Source: Acidobacteriota bacterium
GTDB taxonomy: Bacteria > Acidobacteriota > Terriglobia > Terriglobales > Acidobacteriaceae
Direction: 5' to 3'
NCBI GenBank assembly: GCA_003225655.1
Contig: QIAW01000405.1
Coordinates: 1,068 to 17,014 of the forward strand
DNA length: 15,947 nt
Part shown: piece by piece, positions 7,713 through 13,998 of the stretch
How positions within the stretch are numbered: position 1 is the stretch's first letter
Layout: every line of letters begins with the position of its first letter
Notes under the pieces: generated by a model
Told to the model about the DNA's origin: nothing
Seen by the model: the letters and a program-made list of their open reading frames with translations, nothing else
The model's database searches: none
Made by a program: the position numbers and the translations under genes

Positions 7713-8495
7713 CTACAATCCAGAATAACCAAGGCGGGAGGAAATTACATGGGCCCCCTTCTTCACCGCTGCGGCGAAGACCCGCGCCTTTTCCGCGGTA
7801 ACCCTGGTAATCGGCCCGCTGGTGCTGATGGCGGCGGTTACCTTGCCGCTCTCGTCAAAGATGGGCGCCGCCACGCAGCGAGCACCCATCACAGCTTCTT
7901 CGTCGTCCATGGCATAGCCGCACTGACGGATCTTAGCGAATTCCTTCTTCAGCCGCGCCGCATGCGTAATGGTGTGCGGTGTGAAGCGCTCCATGCTACG
8001 GGAGGCCAGCACTTCTTCGATCTCTTCCACCGACAAATAGGCCGCAATGGCCTTGCCCAAGGACGTACAGTACAACGGGCGTCGCGCGCCCACCTGCGAG
8101 GCAAGCCGGAAGGTATGCGAGCTCTCAATGACGTCGAGGTAAAGGACCTCGTGCCCCTCCAAAATGGCGAGGTTCGTGGTCTCACCTGTGATTTGCCAAA
8201 GCTTATGCAGTACCGGACGGCTGATCTTGCGCAGCGTCTCCTCGTAATTGATTCCTGATCCCAGCCGGGCGAGCTTGGGGCCAATCACGTAAGCGCCGGC
8301 ATCATCGCGAAACAAGTATCCTTCACTCTCCAGATGCGCAAGAAAGCGGTAGGCCGTGCTTTTGTTGATGCCGGTGAGCCGGGCAATCTCTTTCAACTGC
8401 AGCCCCGAGGGCGCCGCATGCAGTGTATCTAGTATCCTGAGCACTTTGACCACCACGCCCACGGGCGCGGATTTCGATTCTCGCTGTCGTAGCAT
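7713..8495 (-). CDS. IclR-family transcriptional regulator
   Basis: This 260-residue protein has the IclR architecture: an N-terminal winged helix-turn-helix at about 15-75 and a C-terminal effector-binding domain at about 80-255. The helix-turn-helix is LQLKEIARLTGINKSTAYRF (32-51), followed by the LESEGYLFRDD wing. In the effector domain, GARRPLYCTSLGKAIAAYL (137-155) and CGYAMDDEEAVMGARCVAAP (192-211) match the usual ligand-pocket regions. The open frame extends to 8591. The ATG at 8495 was chosen because GGAGG lies 7 nt before it and it gives the normal family length. An upstream start at 8591 would also fall on the candidate promoter -10. It heads the gal run and is divergent from lutABC, so it is the obvious local candidate to control one or both. 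The effector is unknown. Confidence 0.9.
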   Translation of the reverse strand: MLRQRESKSAPVGVVVKVLRILDTLHAAPSGLQLKEIARLTGINKSTAYRFLAHLESEGYLFRDDAGAYVIGPKLARLGSGINYEETLRKISRPVLHKLWQITGETTNLAILEGHEVLYLDVIESSHTFRLASQVGARRPLYCTSLGKAIAAYLSVEEIEEVLASRSMERFTPHTITHAARLKKEFAKIRQCGYAMDDEEAVMGARCVAAPIFDESGKVTAAISTSGPITRVTAEKARVFAAAVKKGAHVISSRLGYSGL

Positions 8496-8589
8496 CTGAT
8501 CGCCTCCAAAACTGCGGGCTTGAAGCATCATCGCCAGCCTCTCCCGCCAGATGCGGCGTACCTTGGCAGAGGCCGCAGACGGCACGCGC

Positions 8590-8595
8590 ATTTTA
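8590..8595 (-). promoter_or_regulatory. Candidate -10 element of the iclR (gal operon) promoter
   Basis: The minus strand reads TAAAAT (5 of 6 to TATAAT), preceded by GTG. It would start transcription near 8583, giving a leader of about 88 nt before the iclR ATG. The perfect palindrome at 8600-8613 lies in the -35/-10 spacer, an ideal place for a repressor. The -35 (ATTAAA or TTAAAT) is poor. Confidence 0.45.
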
Positions 8596-8599
8596 CACC

Positions 8600-8613
8600 A
8601 TAAAACGTTTTAT
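8600..8613. promoter_or_regulatory. Operator-like perfect palindrome A
   Basis: ATAAAACGTTTTAT reads the same on both strands. Its CG centre is at 8606/8607, 5 bp upstream of the candidate iclR -10. It shares the AAACGTTTT core with the three sites at 8693-8759. A palindromic core with a central CG is typical of LacI/GalR-type operators, and it also resembles the AT-rich boxes of some IclR-family (KdgR-like) regulators. Confidence 0.65.
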
Positions 8614-8617
8614 TTAA

Positions 8618-8635
8618 TGAAAAAACCTTTTTTCA
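8618..8635. repeat. 18-bp inverted repeat TGAAAAAA-CC-TTTTTTCA
   Basis: Two perfect 8-base arms flank a CC centre, immediately beside palindrome A and upstream of the iclR promoter candidate. It differs in sequence from the CG-centred sites, so it may bind a second protein (TGAAA-N-TTTCA pattern) or act as an A/T-tract bend. Its function is unknown. Confidence 0.5.
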
Positions 8636-8692
8636 GTGTCGCGGCCCAACGGCGAAAGTCCAGGAACAAACTTGGACCCGCCCTCCCGGCCA

Positions 8693-8727
8693 AGTAAACG
8701 TTTTATAGGGGGAAGTAAACGTTTTCA
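8693..8727. promoter_or_regulatory. Operator-like sites B and C, tandem, 21 bp apart
   Basis: Site B (AGTAAACGTTTTAT, 8693-8706) and site C (AGTAAACGTTTTCA, 8714-8727) share 12 of 14 bases. A 13-base identical direct repeat (AAGTAAACGTTTT) starts at 8692 and again at 8713. The CG centres are 21 bp apart, two helical turns, so dimers bound at both would sit on the same face of the DNA. Site C also fits the Gram-positive cre pattern at all but one position. Confidence 0.6.
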
Positions 8728-8745
8728 CTGGCTTTGGATTCTACC

Positions 8746-8759
8746 CCAAAACGTGTAAT
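8746..8759. promoter_or_regulatory. Operator-like site D near the lut promoter region
   Basis: CCAAAACGTGTAAT is a degenerate member of the same motif family, with an intact left half AAAACG. Its CG centre (8752/8753) is 32 bp from site C, close to three helical turns. The right half, TGTAAT, is also the best -10 match upstream of lutA, so binding here could block lut transcription. Confidence 0.45.
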
Positions 8760-8884
8760 AAGTCTCAGAAGAATTTTGCCCAGGCATCTTGGGGCGGCCT
8801 AGTGCGCTTCGGTGTTCCATTTCCCCTCGCTGTGGCAGCAGCCCTCAAGGTTGCATCCCCTCGCTCTGTTAAGATAGCTACGTT

Positions 8885-9688
8885 TTGAATATCTCGCTCT
8901 TCATTACCTGTTACAACGATACTCTGTTTCCCGAAACCGGCATGGCTGTTGTCCATGTGCTTGAGCGTCTTGGACATACTGTAGACTTCCCCCGGGCCCA
9001 GACCTGCTGCGGACAAATGCACTACAACAGCGGCTACCAGAATGAAGCGCTGCCTCTGATGCGCAAATTTGTCGAGACCTTTCGCGATGCCGAAGCCGTC
9101 TGTATTCCATCGGGATCATGCGTTGCCATGATGCGCGAGCAGTACCCCAAAATGGCGGCCACGACTGGAGAGCGGAAACTGGTTCAGGACGTGGAGAAAC
9201 TGCTGCCCAGGATTTACGAATTCACCGAGCTTCTGGTGAACAAGCTGGGAATCGACGACGTGGGCGCCTTCTATCCTCATCGAGTGACCTATCATGCCTC
9301 TTGCCATTCACTGCGCGGGCTTCATATCGGCGATATTCCCCTGCGGCTTCTGCGTAATGTGCGCGGAATGGAACTGGTGGAGTTGCCGGAATGGGACCAG
9401 TGTTGCGGCTTTGGCGGTACCTTTGCCATTAAGAACGCGCAAACCTCGGCAGCCATGCTGGCCGACAAGATGAAAAACATACTCAGCACCGGCGCTGAGG
9501 TCTGTACCGCAGGCGACAACTCCTGCCTGATGCATATCTTCGGCGGCATGCACCGGCAGCAAGCCAATGTAAAAACCGTGCACATCGCTGAAATTCTGGC
9601 TTCTACGGAAGATACTTCTACAGAAAAAGTTTCGGCCAGAGACGCTTCCAGCGAACGAGCGCTGATGCAGAAGGGCGGCGGCGCATGA
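8885..9688 (+). CDS. lutA: L-lactate oxidation complex subunit LutA (CCG-domain iron-sulfur protein)
   Basis: LutA, LutB and LutC together oxidise L-lactate to pyruvate. LutA is a GlpC/HdrD-like subunit with two cysteine-rich CCG domains, and both are here. The first has C9, C41-C42-G43 (QTCCGQMHYNSGY) and C79 (PSGSC). The second has C140 (YHASCH), C173-C174-G175 (DQCCGFGG) and C207/C214 (GDNSCLMH). The start appears to be TTG at 8885. An in-frame stop lies 13 codons' worth of sequence or less upstream (TAA at 8870), and the translation from TTG begins NISLFITC, as LutA proteins do. No clear ribosome site is seen, only AAGA 11 nt upstream, so expression may be modest or leaderless. The 267-residue protein has a C-terminal extension of about 25 polar residues beyond the usual end. 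Its stop overlaps the lutB start (ATGA). Confidence 0.93.
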   Translation: MNISLFITCYNDTLFPETGMAVVHVLERLGHTVDFPRAQTCCGQMHYNSGYQNEALPLMRKFVETFRDAEAVCIPSGSCVAMMREQYPKMAATTGERKLVQDVEKLLPRIYEFTELLVNKLGIDDVGAFYPHRVTYHASCHSLRGLHIGDIPLRLLRNVRGMELVELPEWDQCCGFGGTFAIKNAQTSAAMLADKMKNILSTGAEVCTAGDNSCLMHIFGGMHRQQANVKTVHIAEILASTEDTSTEKVSARDASSERALMQKGGGA

Positions 9689-11130
9689 CGGTGCGCATCG
9701 GCTGGTCGGCAACGGCGCCGGATTTTCAAGACGCCGCCAAAGTTTCCCTGGAGAATGCGCAGCTACGCCGCAATGTGAAGTACGCGACAGACGTGATCCG
9801 CGCCAAGCGGGCCAAAGTCGTAAACGAAGTGCCCGATTGGGAACAACTTTGCCAGGCCGGCAGCGCGATCAAAGCCCACACTCTGCGCCACCTGGACTGC
9901 TACCTGCTGCAATTTGAAGAAAACCTCACTCGCGCCGGCGGTCACGTGCATTGGGCGCGGGACGCAGACGAGGCCAACCAGATTATTCGCGGACTCATTG
10001 AACAATATGGCGGAAAAGAGATCATCAAGGTCAAAACTATGACCTCCGATGAAGTCCAACTCAACCGCGACCTTGAGGCGCACCAGATTACTCCTTATGA
10101 AACCGATCTGGCTGACCTGATTCTGCAGCTCTCGCAGGATAAGCCCTCGCATATCGTGGTGCCGGCACTCCACAAGAACCGCTTCGAGGTGCGCGAGCTC
10201 TTCAAAGAAAAAATGAAGCTCCCCGACTTGGGAGACCAGCCCACCGACCTGACGGATGCGGCGCGGCGCTATTTGCGGCAAAAATTCCTTTCGGTGAAGA
10301 TTGGCTTCAGTGGCGCCAATTTTGCCGTGGCTGAGACCGGGTCTTTGGTTGTGGTGGAGTCGGAAGGCAACGGGCGCATGTGTCTTACCTTGCCTGATGT
10401 GCTCATCAGCCTGGTGGGAATCGAAAAAATCGTGCCCACTTTTCAGGACCTTGAAGTCTTTCTGCAGCTTCTGCCGCGCTCCGCTACCGGCGAGCGCATG
10501 AACCCATACACCTCGATGTGGACGGGCGTAGCGCCGGGCGACGGTCCACAGGCAGTCCATGTGGTCCTGTTGGATAACGGACGCACTGAGGTTCACGCCG
10601 ACCCTATCGGACGGCAGACGTTGCACTGCATCCGTTGCGCCGCCTGCCTGAATGCCTGCCCCGTCTATCGCCAAACCGGAGGCCACGCCTACGGATCGGT
10701 CTATCAGGGGCCCATCGGGGCTATCGTGACGCCGCAACTGCAATCCATGGAACATTCGCAATCGTTGCCCTACGCCTCTTCCCTGTGCGGCGCCTGCTAC
10801 GAGGTCTGCCCGGTAAAGATCAACATCCCTGAGGTGCTGATCCACCTTCGTGGCAAGGTGGTGCGTGAAAAACGCAAGCACTTGGGCGGCAAGCTTGATC
10901 CTGAAAACCTGGGAATGCAGGCCATGAGTTACATCTTTGCCGACGCCAAACGGCTGGAAGCAGCGCAGCGCATGGCACGCTTTGGACAGTGGCCCTTCGT
11001 GCACAAAGACATGATCAGCAAGCTGCCCGGAATGTTGGGGGGCTGGACCCAGGCGCGCGATCTTCGCCCCATTCCCAGGCAGAGCTTTCGCCAGTGGTGG
11101 CGCAAACGCGAGAGGAAGCCGAATGCCTGA
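9685..11130 (+). CDS. lutB: L-lactate oxidation complex subunit LutB (LUD domain plus ferredoxin domain)
   Basis: The 481-residue iron-sulfur subunit of the lactate oxidation complex, about the usual length of 475. The N-terminal and middle region (about 60-300) is the LUD domain, with the landmark FAVAETGSLVVVESEGN at 213-229. The C-terminal region holds two cysteine clusters for 4Fe-4S centres. These are C315/C318/C321/C325 (HCIRCAACLNACPVY) and C368/C371/C375 (LCGACYEVCPVKINIP). A basic C-terminal tail (WWRKRERK) follows. The ATG at 9685 overlaps the lutA stop by 4 nt. The gene overlaps lutC by 8 nt, so the three proteins are translated in a coupled fashion and probably made in fixed ratio. 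All expected Fe-S cysteines are intact, so function in electron transfer from lactate is expected. Confidence 0.95.
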   Translation: MTVRIGWSATAPDFQDAAKVSLENAQLRRNVKYATDVIRAKRAKVVNEVPDWEQLCQAGSAIKAHTLRHLDCYLLQFEENLTRAGGHVHWARDADEANQIIRGLIEQYGGKEIIKVKTMTSDEVQLNRDLEAHQITPYETDLADLILQLSQDKPSHIVVPALHKNRFEVRELFKEKMKLPDLGDQPTDLTDAARRYLRQKFLSVKIGFSGANFAVAETGSLVVVESEGNGRMCLTLPDVLISLVGIEKIVPTFQDLEVFLQLLPRSATGERMNPYTSMWTGVAPGDGPQAVHVVLLDNGRTEVHADPIGRQTLHCIRCAACLNACPVYRQTGGHAYGSVYQGPIGAIVTPQLQSMEHSQSLPYASSLCGACYEVCPVKINIPEVLIHLRGKVVREKRKHLGGKLDPENLGMQAMSYIFADAKRLEAAQRMARFGQWPFVHKDMISKLPGMLGGWTQARDLRPIPRQSFRQWWRKRERKPNA

Positions 11131-11779
11131 AGCCAAACTGGCAAGAGAAGTGATTCTCGCGCGCATTCGCAGTTCAAATCCGCCCGAGAACGATGAAATG
11201 CGGCTTATCCAGGAGTGGATGGGAATACCCCGCCCCTTTCGCAAGAAGGGCTCTCTTGCGGCGGAAGATCGTCTCGATCTGTTTGAAGACCGATTGCGCG
11301 ATTACGGCGGAGGCATACACCATGCCTCATCCGAAATCGAGTTGCCGCAGGTCATTGCTTCGGCAATCGCCGCCCGCGGAAAGCGCAAGATGGTGGTGCC
11401 CCCGGAGTTTCCCCAGACATGGCTTCCCCCTGGAGTTGAAATCCTGAAAGACCAGCAGTTGAGCTATGCCGTTCTGGATGAATGCAACGGCGTCATCACC
11501 GGCTGCACCCTCGCCATCGCCTGGACTGGAACCATTGTGCTGCAAGGCGGACCGCGAGAAGGCCGTCGCGCCCTTACCCTGGTGCCTGACTATCACGTTT
11601 GCATTGTGCGCGCCGACCAGATCGTCGAACTCGTGCCCGAGGCGCTGGAAAAGCTGCGCTCCTTTGGCACGCGGCCAATCACGTTTTTCTCTGGCCCTTC
11701 GGCAACCTCAGATATTGAGATGACGCGCATTAAGGGAGTGCACGGGCCGCGGGTGTTAGACGCAATCATCCTCGGTTGA
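11123..11779 (+). CDS. lutC: L-lactate oxidation complex subunit LutC (LUD domain)
   Basis: The third subunit of the lactate oxidation system, 218 residues, consisting of one LUD domain after an N-terminal helical stretch of about 60 residues. Family landmarks are TGCTLAIA and TGTIVLQGGPREGRRALT (126-152), LVPDYHVCIV (153-162) and SGPSATSDIEMTRIKGVHGP (190-209). One oddity is Trp134 (AIAWTGT), where LutB here and most LUD proteins known to me have Glu, Asp or Gln in the xTGT motif. The ATG at 11123 lies inside the end of lutB (8-nt overlap) and has AGAGGAA a few bases upstream. It is the last gene of the operon; hairpins follow within 100 nt. Confidence 0.93.
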   Translation: MPEAKLAREVILARIRSSNPPENDEMRLIQEWMGIPRPFRKKGSLAAEDRLDLFEDRLRDYGGGIHHASSEIELPQVIASAIAARGKRKMVVPPEFPQTWLPPGVEILKDQQLSYAVLDECNGVITGCTLAIAWTGTIVLQGGPREGRRALTLVPDYHVCIVRADQIVELVPEALEKLRSFGTRPITFFSGPSATSDIEMTRIKGVHGPRVLDAIILG

Positions 11780-11797
11780 CAAGAAGGTTGAAACAAG

Positions 11798-11816
11798 AAC
11801 TTGGCAAGTTTTTTCT
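11798..11816 (+). terminator. Weak intrinsic terminator after lutC
   Basis: AACTT-GGC-AAGTT (11798-11810) is followed by TTTTC, 19 nt after the lutC stop. The stem is only 5 bp and AT-rich with a 3-nt loop, so it is a weak candidate. It may work together with the stronger hairpin about 45 nt downstream. Confidence 0.4.
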
Positions 11817-11855
11817 TCCCCATCGCATCCAAATAGTCAGCAGCATGGAAAGCAG

Positions 11856-11885
11856 CAAAGGCGCCGGGGACTACCAGCGCCTTTG
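11856..11885. terminator. Strong hairpin between convergent lutC and secreted-protein gene
   Basis: Perfect 9-bp arms CAAAGGCGC (11856-11864) and GCGCCTTTG (11877-11885) enclose a 12-nt loop. It lies between two convergent genes (lutC ends at 11779 on the plus strand; the next gene ends at 11959 on the minus strand), so it can fold in either transcript. No long T run follows on either side, so it may act as an RNA 3'-end stabiliser or a Rho-independent-like stop. Confidence 0.5.
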
Positions 11886-11958
11886 ATTTGCTTTCGAATT
11901 GTCGGCCTGTCGAACTCAGAGGATCGGCAAAGCCAGTCTTGCTTCGGGCTGCGGACTT

Positions 11959-13746
11959 CTAATCTCCATCTTCGTCCACGTGGATCCTGCCGATGAAGGT
12001 ACCCCAATTTGCCAGCACGGTACGAACGCCACCTGGAATGAATTCCGTAGCAAACCAGATGTTGTCTTCGTCGACCACAGCGGCAGCGGAGTAGTCTCCC
12101 CACCGTCCGCTTCCAGCGCCCCCGAAGGCCACATAACCGCTGAAGCCATCGTCTGGAGCCACACCGGCGGCTGCTATCCGCACAGAACCAACTCCCCGGT
12201 GGCCAATACGGGCAAAGGCGCTGCTAGGAAAGAAATCGTGGCCAGAGAGGGCAAACGCAATGACGCCGCGGCCATCCTCGCCCATCGCTATTGAAGGATA
12301 GAAGACGTTTTCACCTTGCACGCTGATATAGCCTTGGCGCCGTACTTCTGCATGTAACGTATCGTGGCGGAAGTTGGGACGAACCGCAAACCAGGCGACG
12401 CCAGCCTTGCAGTCAGATTCAAAACCGGTAACGCAGTTTGGCCCCTGGCTTACGGAGGTGGTCACTGCTCCCCATAATTCCCCGTCAACAAAGAAAACCT
12501 GTTGCATACGCTGGTCGTTGGTGGCGAGGCGTTCTTCAGGTTCACCCAGCGCGGTGCCCAAGGGAGTGGGTCCAGCCTTCTGCTCGGCGTCATTGGGAAC
12601 ACCAAAGGTCTCGCTGGGGATGACCACATGAGCGAGCGTGAGCTGCGGGTGGTGAGACTTCAGACTGCGGGTATTGGTGAGGCTCCACACCGCCAGCCGA
12701 TTATCAAATAACAACGTGATATCAGGAACGCTGAGCAGGAATTCGATGCCTCGGTCATCATCGTCACCATCGAAATCCCTCGGAAAGAGCGAGCGCGTGA
12801 CCGCGGGCTGCAGCGAGAATGGGATTCCCTCCGGGAATGGAAGATTATCCAGGTGTACGACGGGTGAAGTCTCGCCTTCAGCCAGTTCTTCTTTCGAAAT
12901 GGCGTAAATCTGTGCCCCGTTGAAGCCTACAGCCAGACCAAATTCGTTGGTGCTGATGAAAAATCCGTCCTGATTGGCGCCGATCAATGGCTGGTCGCCA
13001 AAGCAGGGGCAATTGGGATGGCTGGGGGTACCGTTGGTCCCGTCATCAGTGGTGTCAATGCTGAACAAGTTAAATTGTCCGGTCGGATTTGATGTTTTGC
13101 TCACCGCCAGCAAGACGCTGGTGTGATTCTGGAAAGCGCCTGTTGCCGGGTCCACGTCAATCTCGAGAGCGGTCACAAACCAGCGCCGCGTTTGTGGATC
13201 GAAATAAGCTTTGGGATCACTGACGAACTGGCCGAATACCGGCGGGGTGGAGCGAACAATCTCTGGCCTAAGCTTAAAGAACTGATTGAGAGGCGTAGGA
13301 CCTACCAGCAAGGTATGGCTGCGCTGGCCATAGACAGCCAGAGCATCGTTCACGGCTTCAAGAATAAAGCCTTCCCCGGCCGCCAATCCCTGGTCGGGAG
13401 GTTCAAGGCTGAATTGCGAATTCGTGTAAATGCCTGTGCCGGCGGTGCGCTGGTCGAAGTGCGATATGCCGTTAAAGCCAATCGCATTGGAGAGAACGGC
13501 GGGCGCACCCTGAGCGGCTGGTCCAGGTACGGTCAGAGCTGCATTGGGAACCACGGTGCCGACCTCGTGGTCAGTCTCCTTCGCGGGTTTGGTAAAAAGA
13601 TCGTCAGTGATGGCCGCACCGCCGGAAGGAGAACTGAGGGCGGTGACGCCCGCTGAAGTTAGTTTCTGATTAATGGAGGTTTGTGCAGATGCTATGGAAG
13701 CCAGGGCTACAGAAAGCAATAACCCAACTGCAGAGGAGAATTTCAT
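11959..13746 (-). CDS. Secreted protein of unknown function, signal peptide
   Basis: This 595-residue protein has a clear Sec signal peptide: MKF start, hydrophobic core (AVGLLLSVALASIA) and an Ala-x-Ala site (ASA) before Gln22. I recognise no named family. The mature part is rich in Gly, Asp, Asn and aromatic residues, with recurring short beta-type stretches such as DPKAYFDPQTRRWFVTALE and LIGANQDGFFISTNEFGLAV. This suggests a beta-propeller or other all-beta extracellular fold. An acidic DFDGDDDDRG segment and a DEDGD C-terminus could bind Ca2+. Cysteines are few (for example HPNCPCFGD). The ATG at 13746 has an excellent AAGGAG site 6 nt upstream. It lies downstream of, and in the same direction as, a subtilase-like gene (252-nt gap), so the two may belong to one extracellular programme. 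The function is open. Confidence 0.85.
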   Translation of the reverse strand: MKFSSAVGLLLSVALASIASAQTSINQKLTSAGVTALSSPSGGAAITDDLFTKPAKETDHEVGTVVPNAALTVPGPAAQGAPAVLSNAIGFNGISHFDQRTAGTGIYTNSQFSLEPPDQGLAAGEGFILEAVNDALAVYGQRSHTLLVGPTPLNQFFKLRPEIVRSTPPVFGQFVSDPKAYFDPQTRRWFVTALEIDVDPATGAFQNHTSVLLAVSKTSNPTGQFNLFSIDTTDDGTNGTPSHPNCPCFGDQPLIGANQDGFFISTNEFGLAVGFNGAQIYAISKEELAEGETSPVVHLDNLPFPEGIPFSLQPAVTRSLFPRDFDGDDDDRGIEFLLSVPDITLLFDNRLAVWSLTNTRSLKSHHPQLTLAHVVIPSETFGVPNDAEQKAGPTPLGTALGEPEERLATNDQRMQQVFFVDGELWGAVTTSVSQGPNCVTGFESDCKAGVAWFAVRPNFRHDTLHAEVRRQGYISVQGENVFYPSIAMGEDGRGVIAFALSGHDFFPSSAFARIGHRGVGSVRIAAAGVAPDDGFSGYVAFGGAGSGRWGDYSAAAVVDEDNIWFATEFIPGGVRTVLANWGTFIGRIHVDEDGD

Positions 13747-13838
13747 GGGGGGCTCCTTTGTTCTTCTTTTAAACTTCTAGGTTGAAGGTATTGACTTGTT
13801 TTGAATCTTACCGATGACAGGAGATCGCAAACTCCGCC

Positions 13839-13860
13839 CCAGCTCCCTAACCTGAGCTGG
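13839..13860. other. Hairpin in the leader of the secreted-protein gene
   Basis: Perfect 7-bp arms CCAGCTC (13839-13845) and GAGCTGG (13854-13860) surround an 8-nt loop, about 93 nt upstream of the start codon at 13746. If transcription begins near 13866 the hairpin would be at the very 5' end of the mRNA and could protect it. It has no T tract, so it is not an evident terminator. Confidence 0.35.
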
Positions 13861-13873
13861 CCAGAGCGCCTCA

Positions 13874-13879
13874 AGTATA
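13874..13879 (-). promoter_or_regulatory. Candidate -10 element for the secreted-protein gene
   Basis: The minus strand reads TATACT (5 of 6 to TATAAT). The best -35 is TTTGCT, 15 nt upstream, which is poor. The leader would be about 120 nt long and start next to the hairpin at 13839-13860. The rest of the 252-bp gap to the protease gene shows no other strong signal. Confidence 0.3.
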
Positions 13880-13998
13880 GCTGAAGCCGAGAAGAGCAAA
13901 GACAATAATTTTCCGTTAAACCGATTAACAATTGCCATTCGACGATAACAAGCCCCTGGAATTCTCTCAGGAACTCTCAAGCATTGATTCGTTGACAG

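Larger units (their letters stand above)
8496..8884. promoter_or_regulatory. Divergent iclR / lutA control region
   Basis: These 389 bases hold no gene. The region contains four CG-centred palindromic sites (14-mers at 8600-8613, 8693-8706, 8714-8727 and 8746-8759) and a separate 18-bp inverted repeat at 8618-8635. A loose 20-bp inverted repeat, GTCCA-N10-TGGAC, lies at 8658-8677. A candidate iclR promoter reads towards the minus strand. For lutA no good promoter stands out: TGTAAT at 8754-8759 resembles a -10 and overlaps the fourth palindrome, but no matching -35 lies at the proper distance. The stretch 8762-8884 shows no other structure. Confidence 0.7.

Noticed and set aside
8496..8591. 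Longer IclR protein starting at 8591
   Set aside because: The ATG at 8495 has a perfect GGAGG site and gives the standard family length, and the upstream start overlaps the candidate promoter.
9763..11244. A 493-codon open frame on the minus strand opposite lutB
   Set aside because: It mirrors lutB codon structure, its translation has no recognisable domain, and lutB carries complete Fe-S and LUD motifs.
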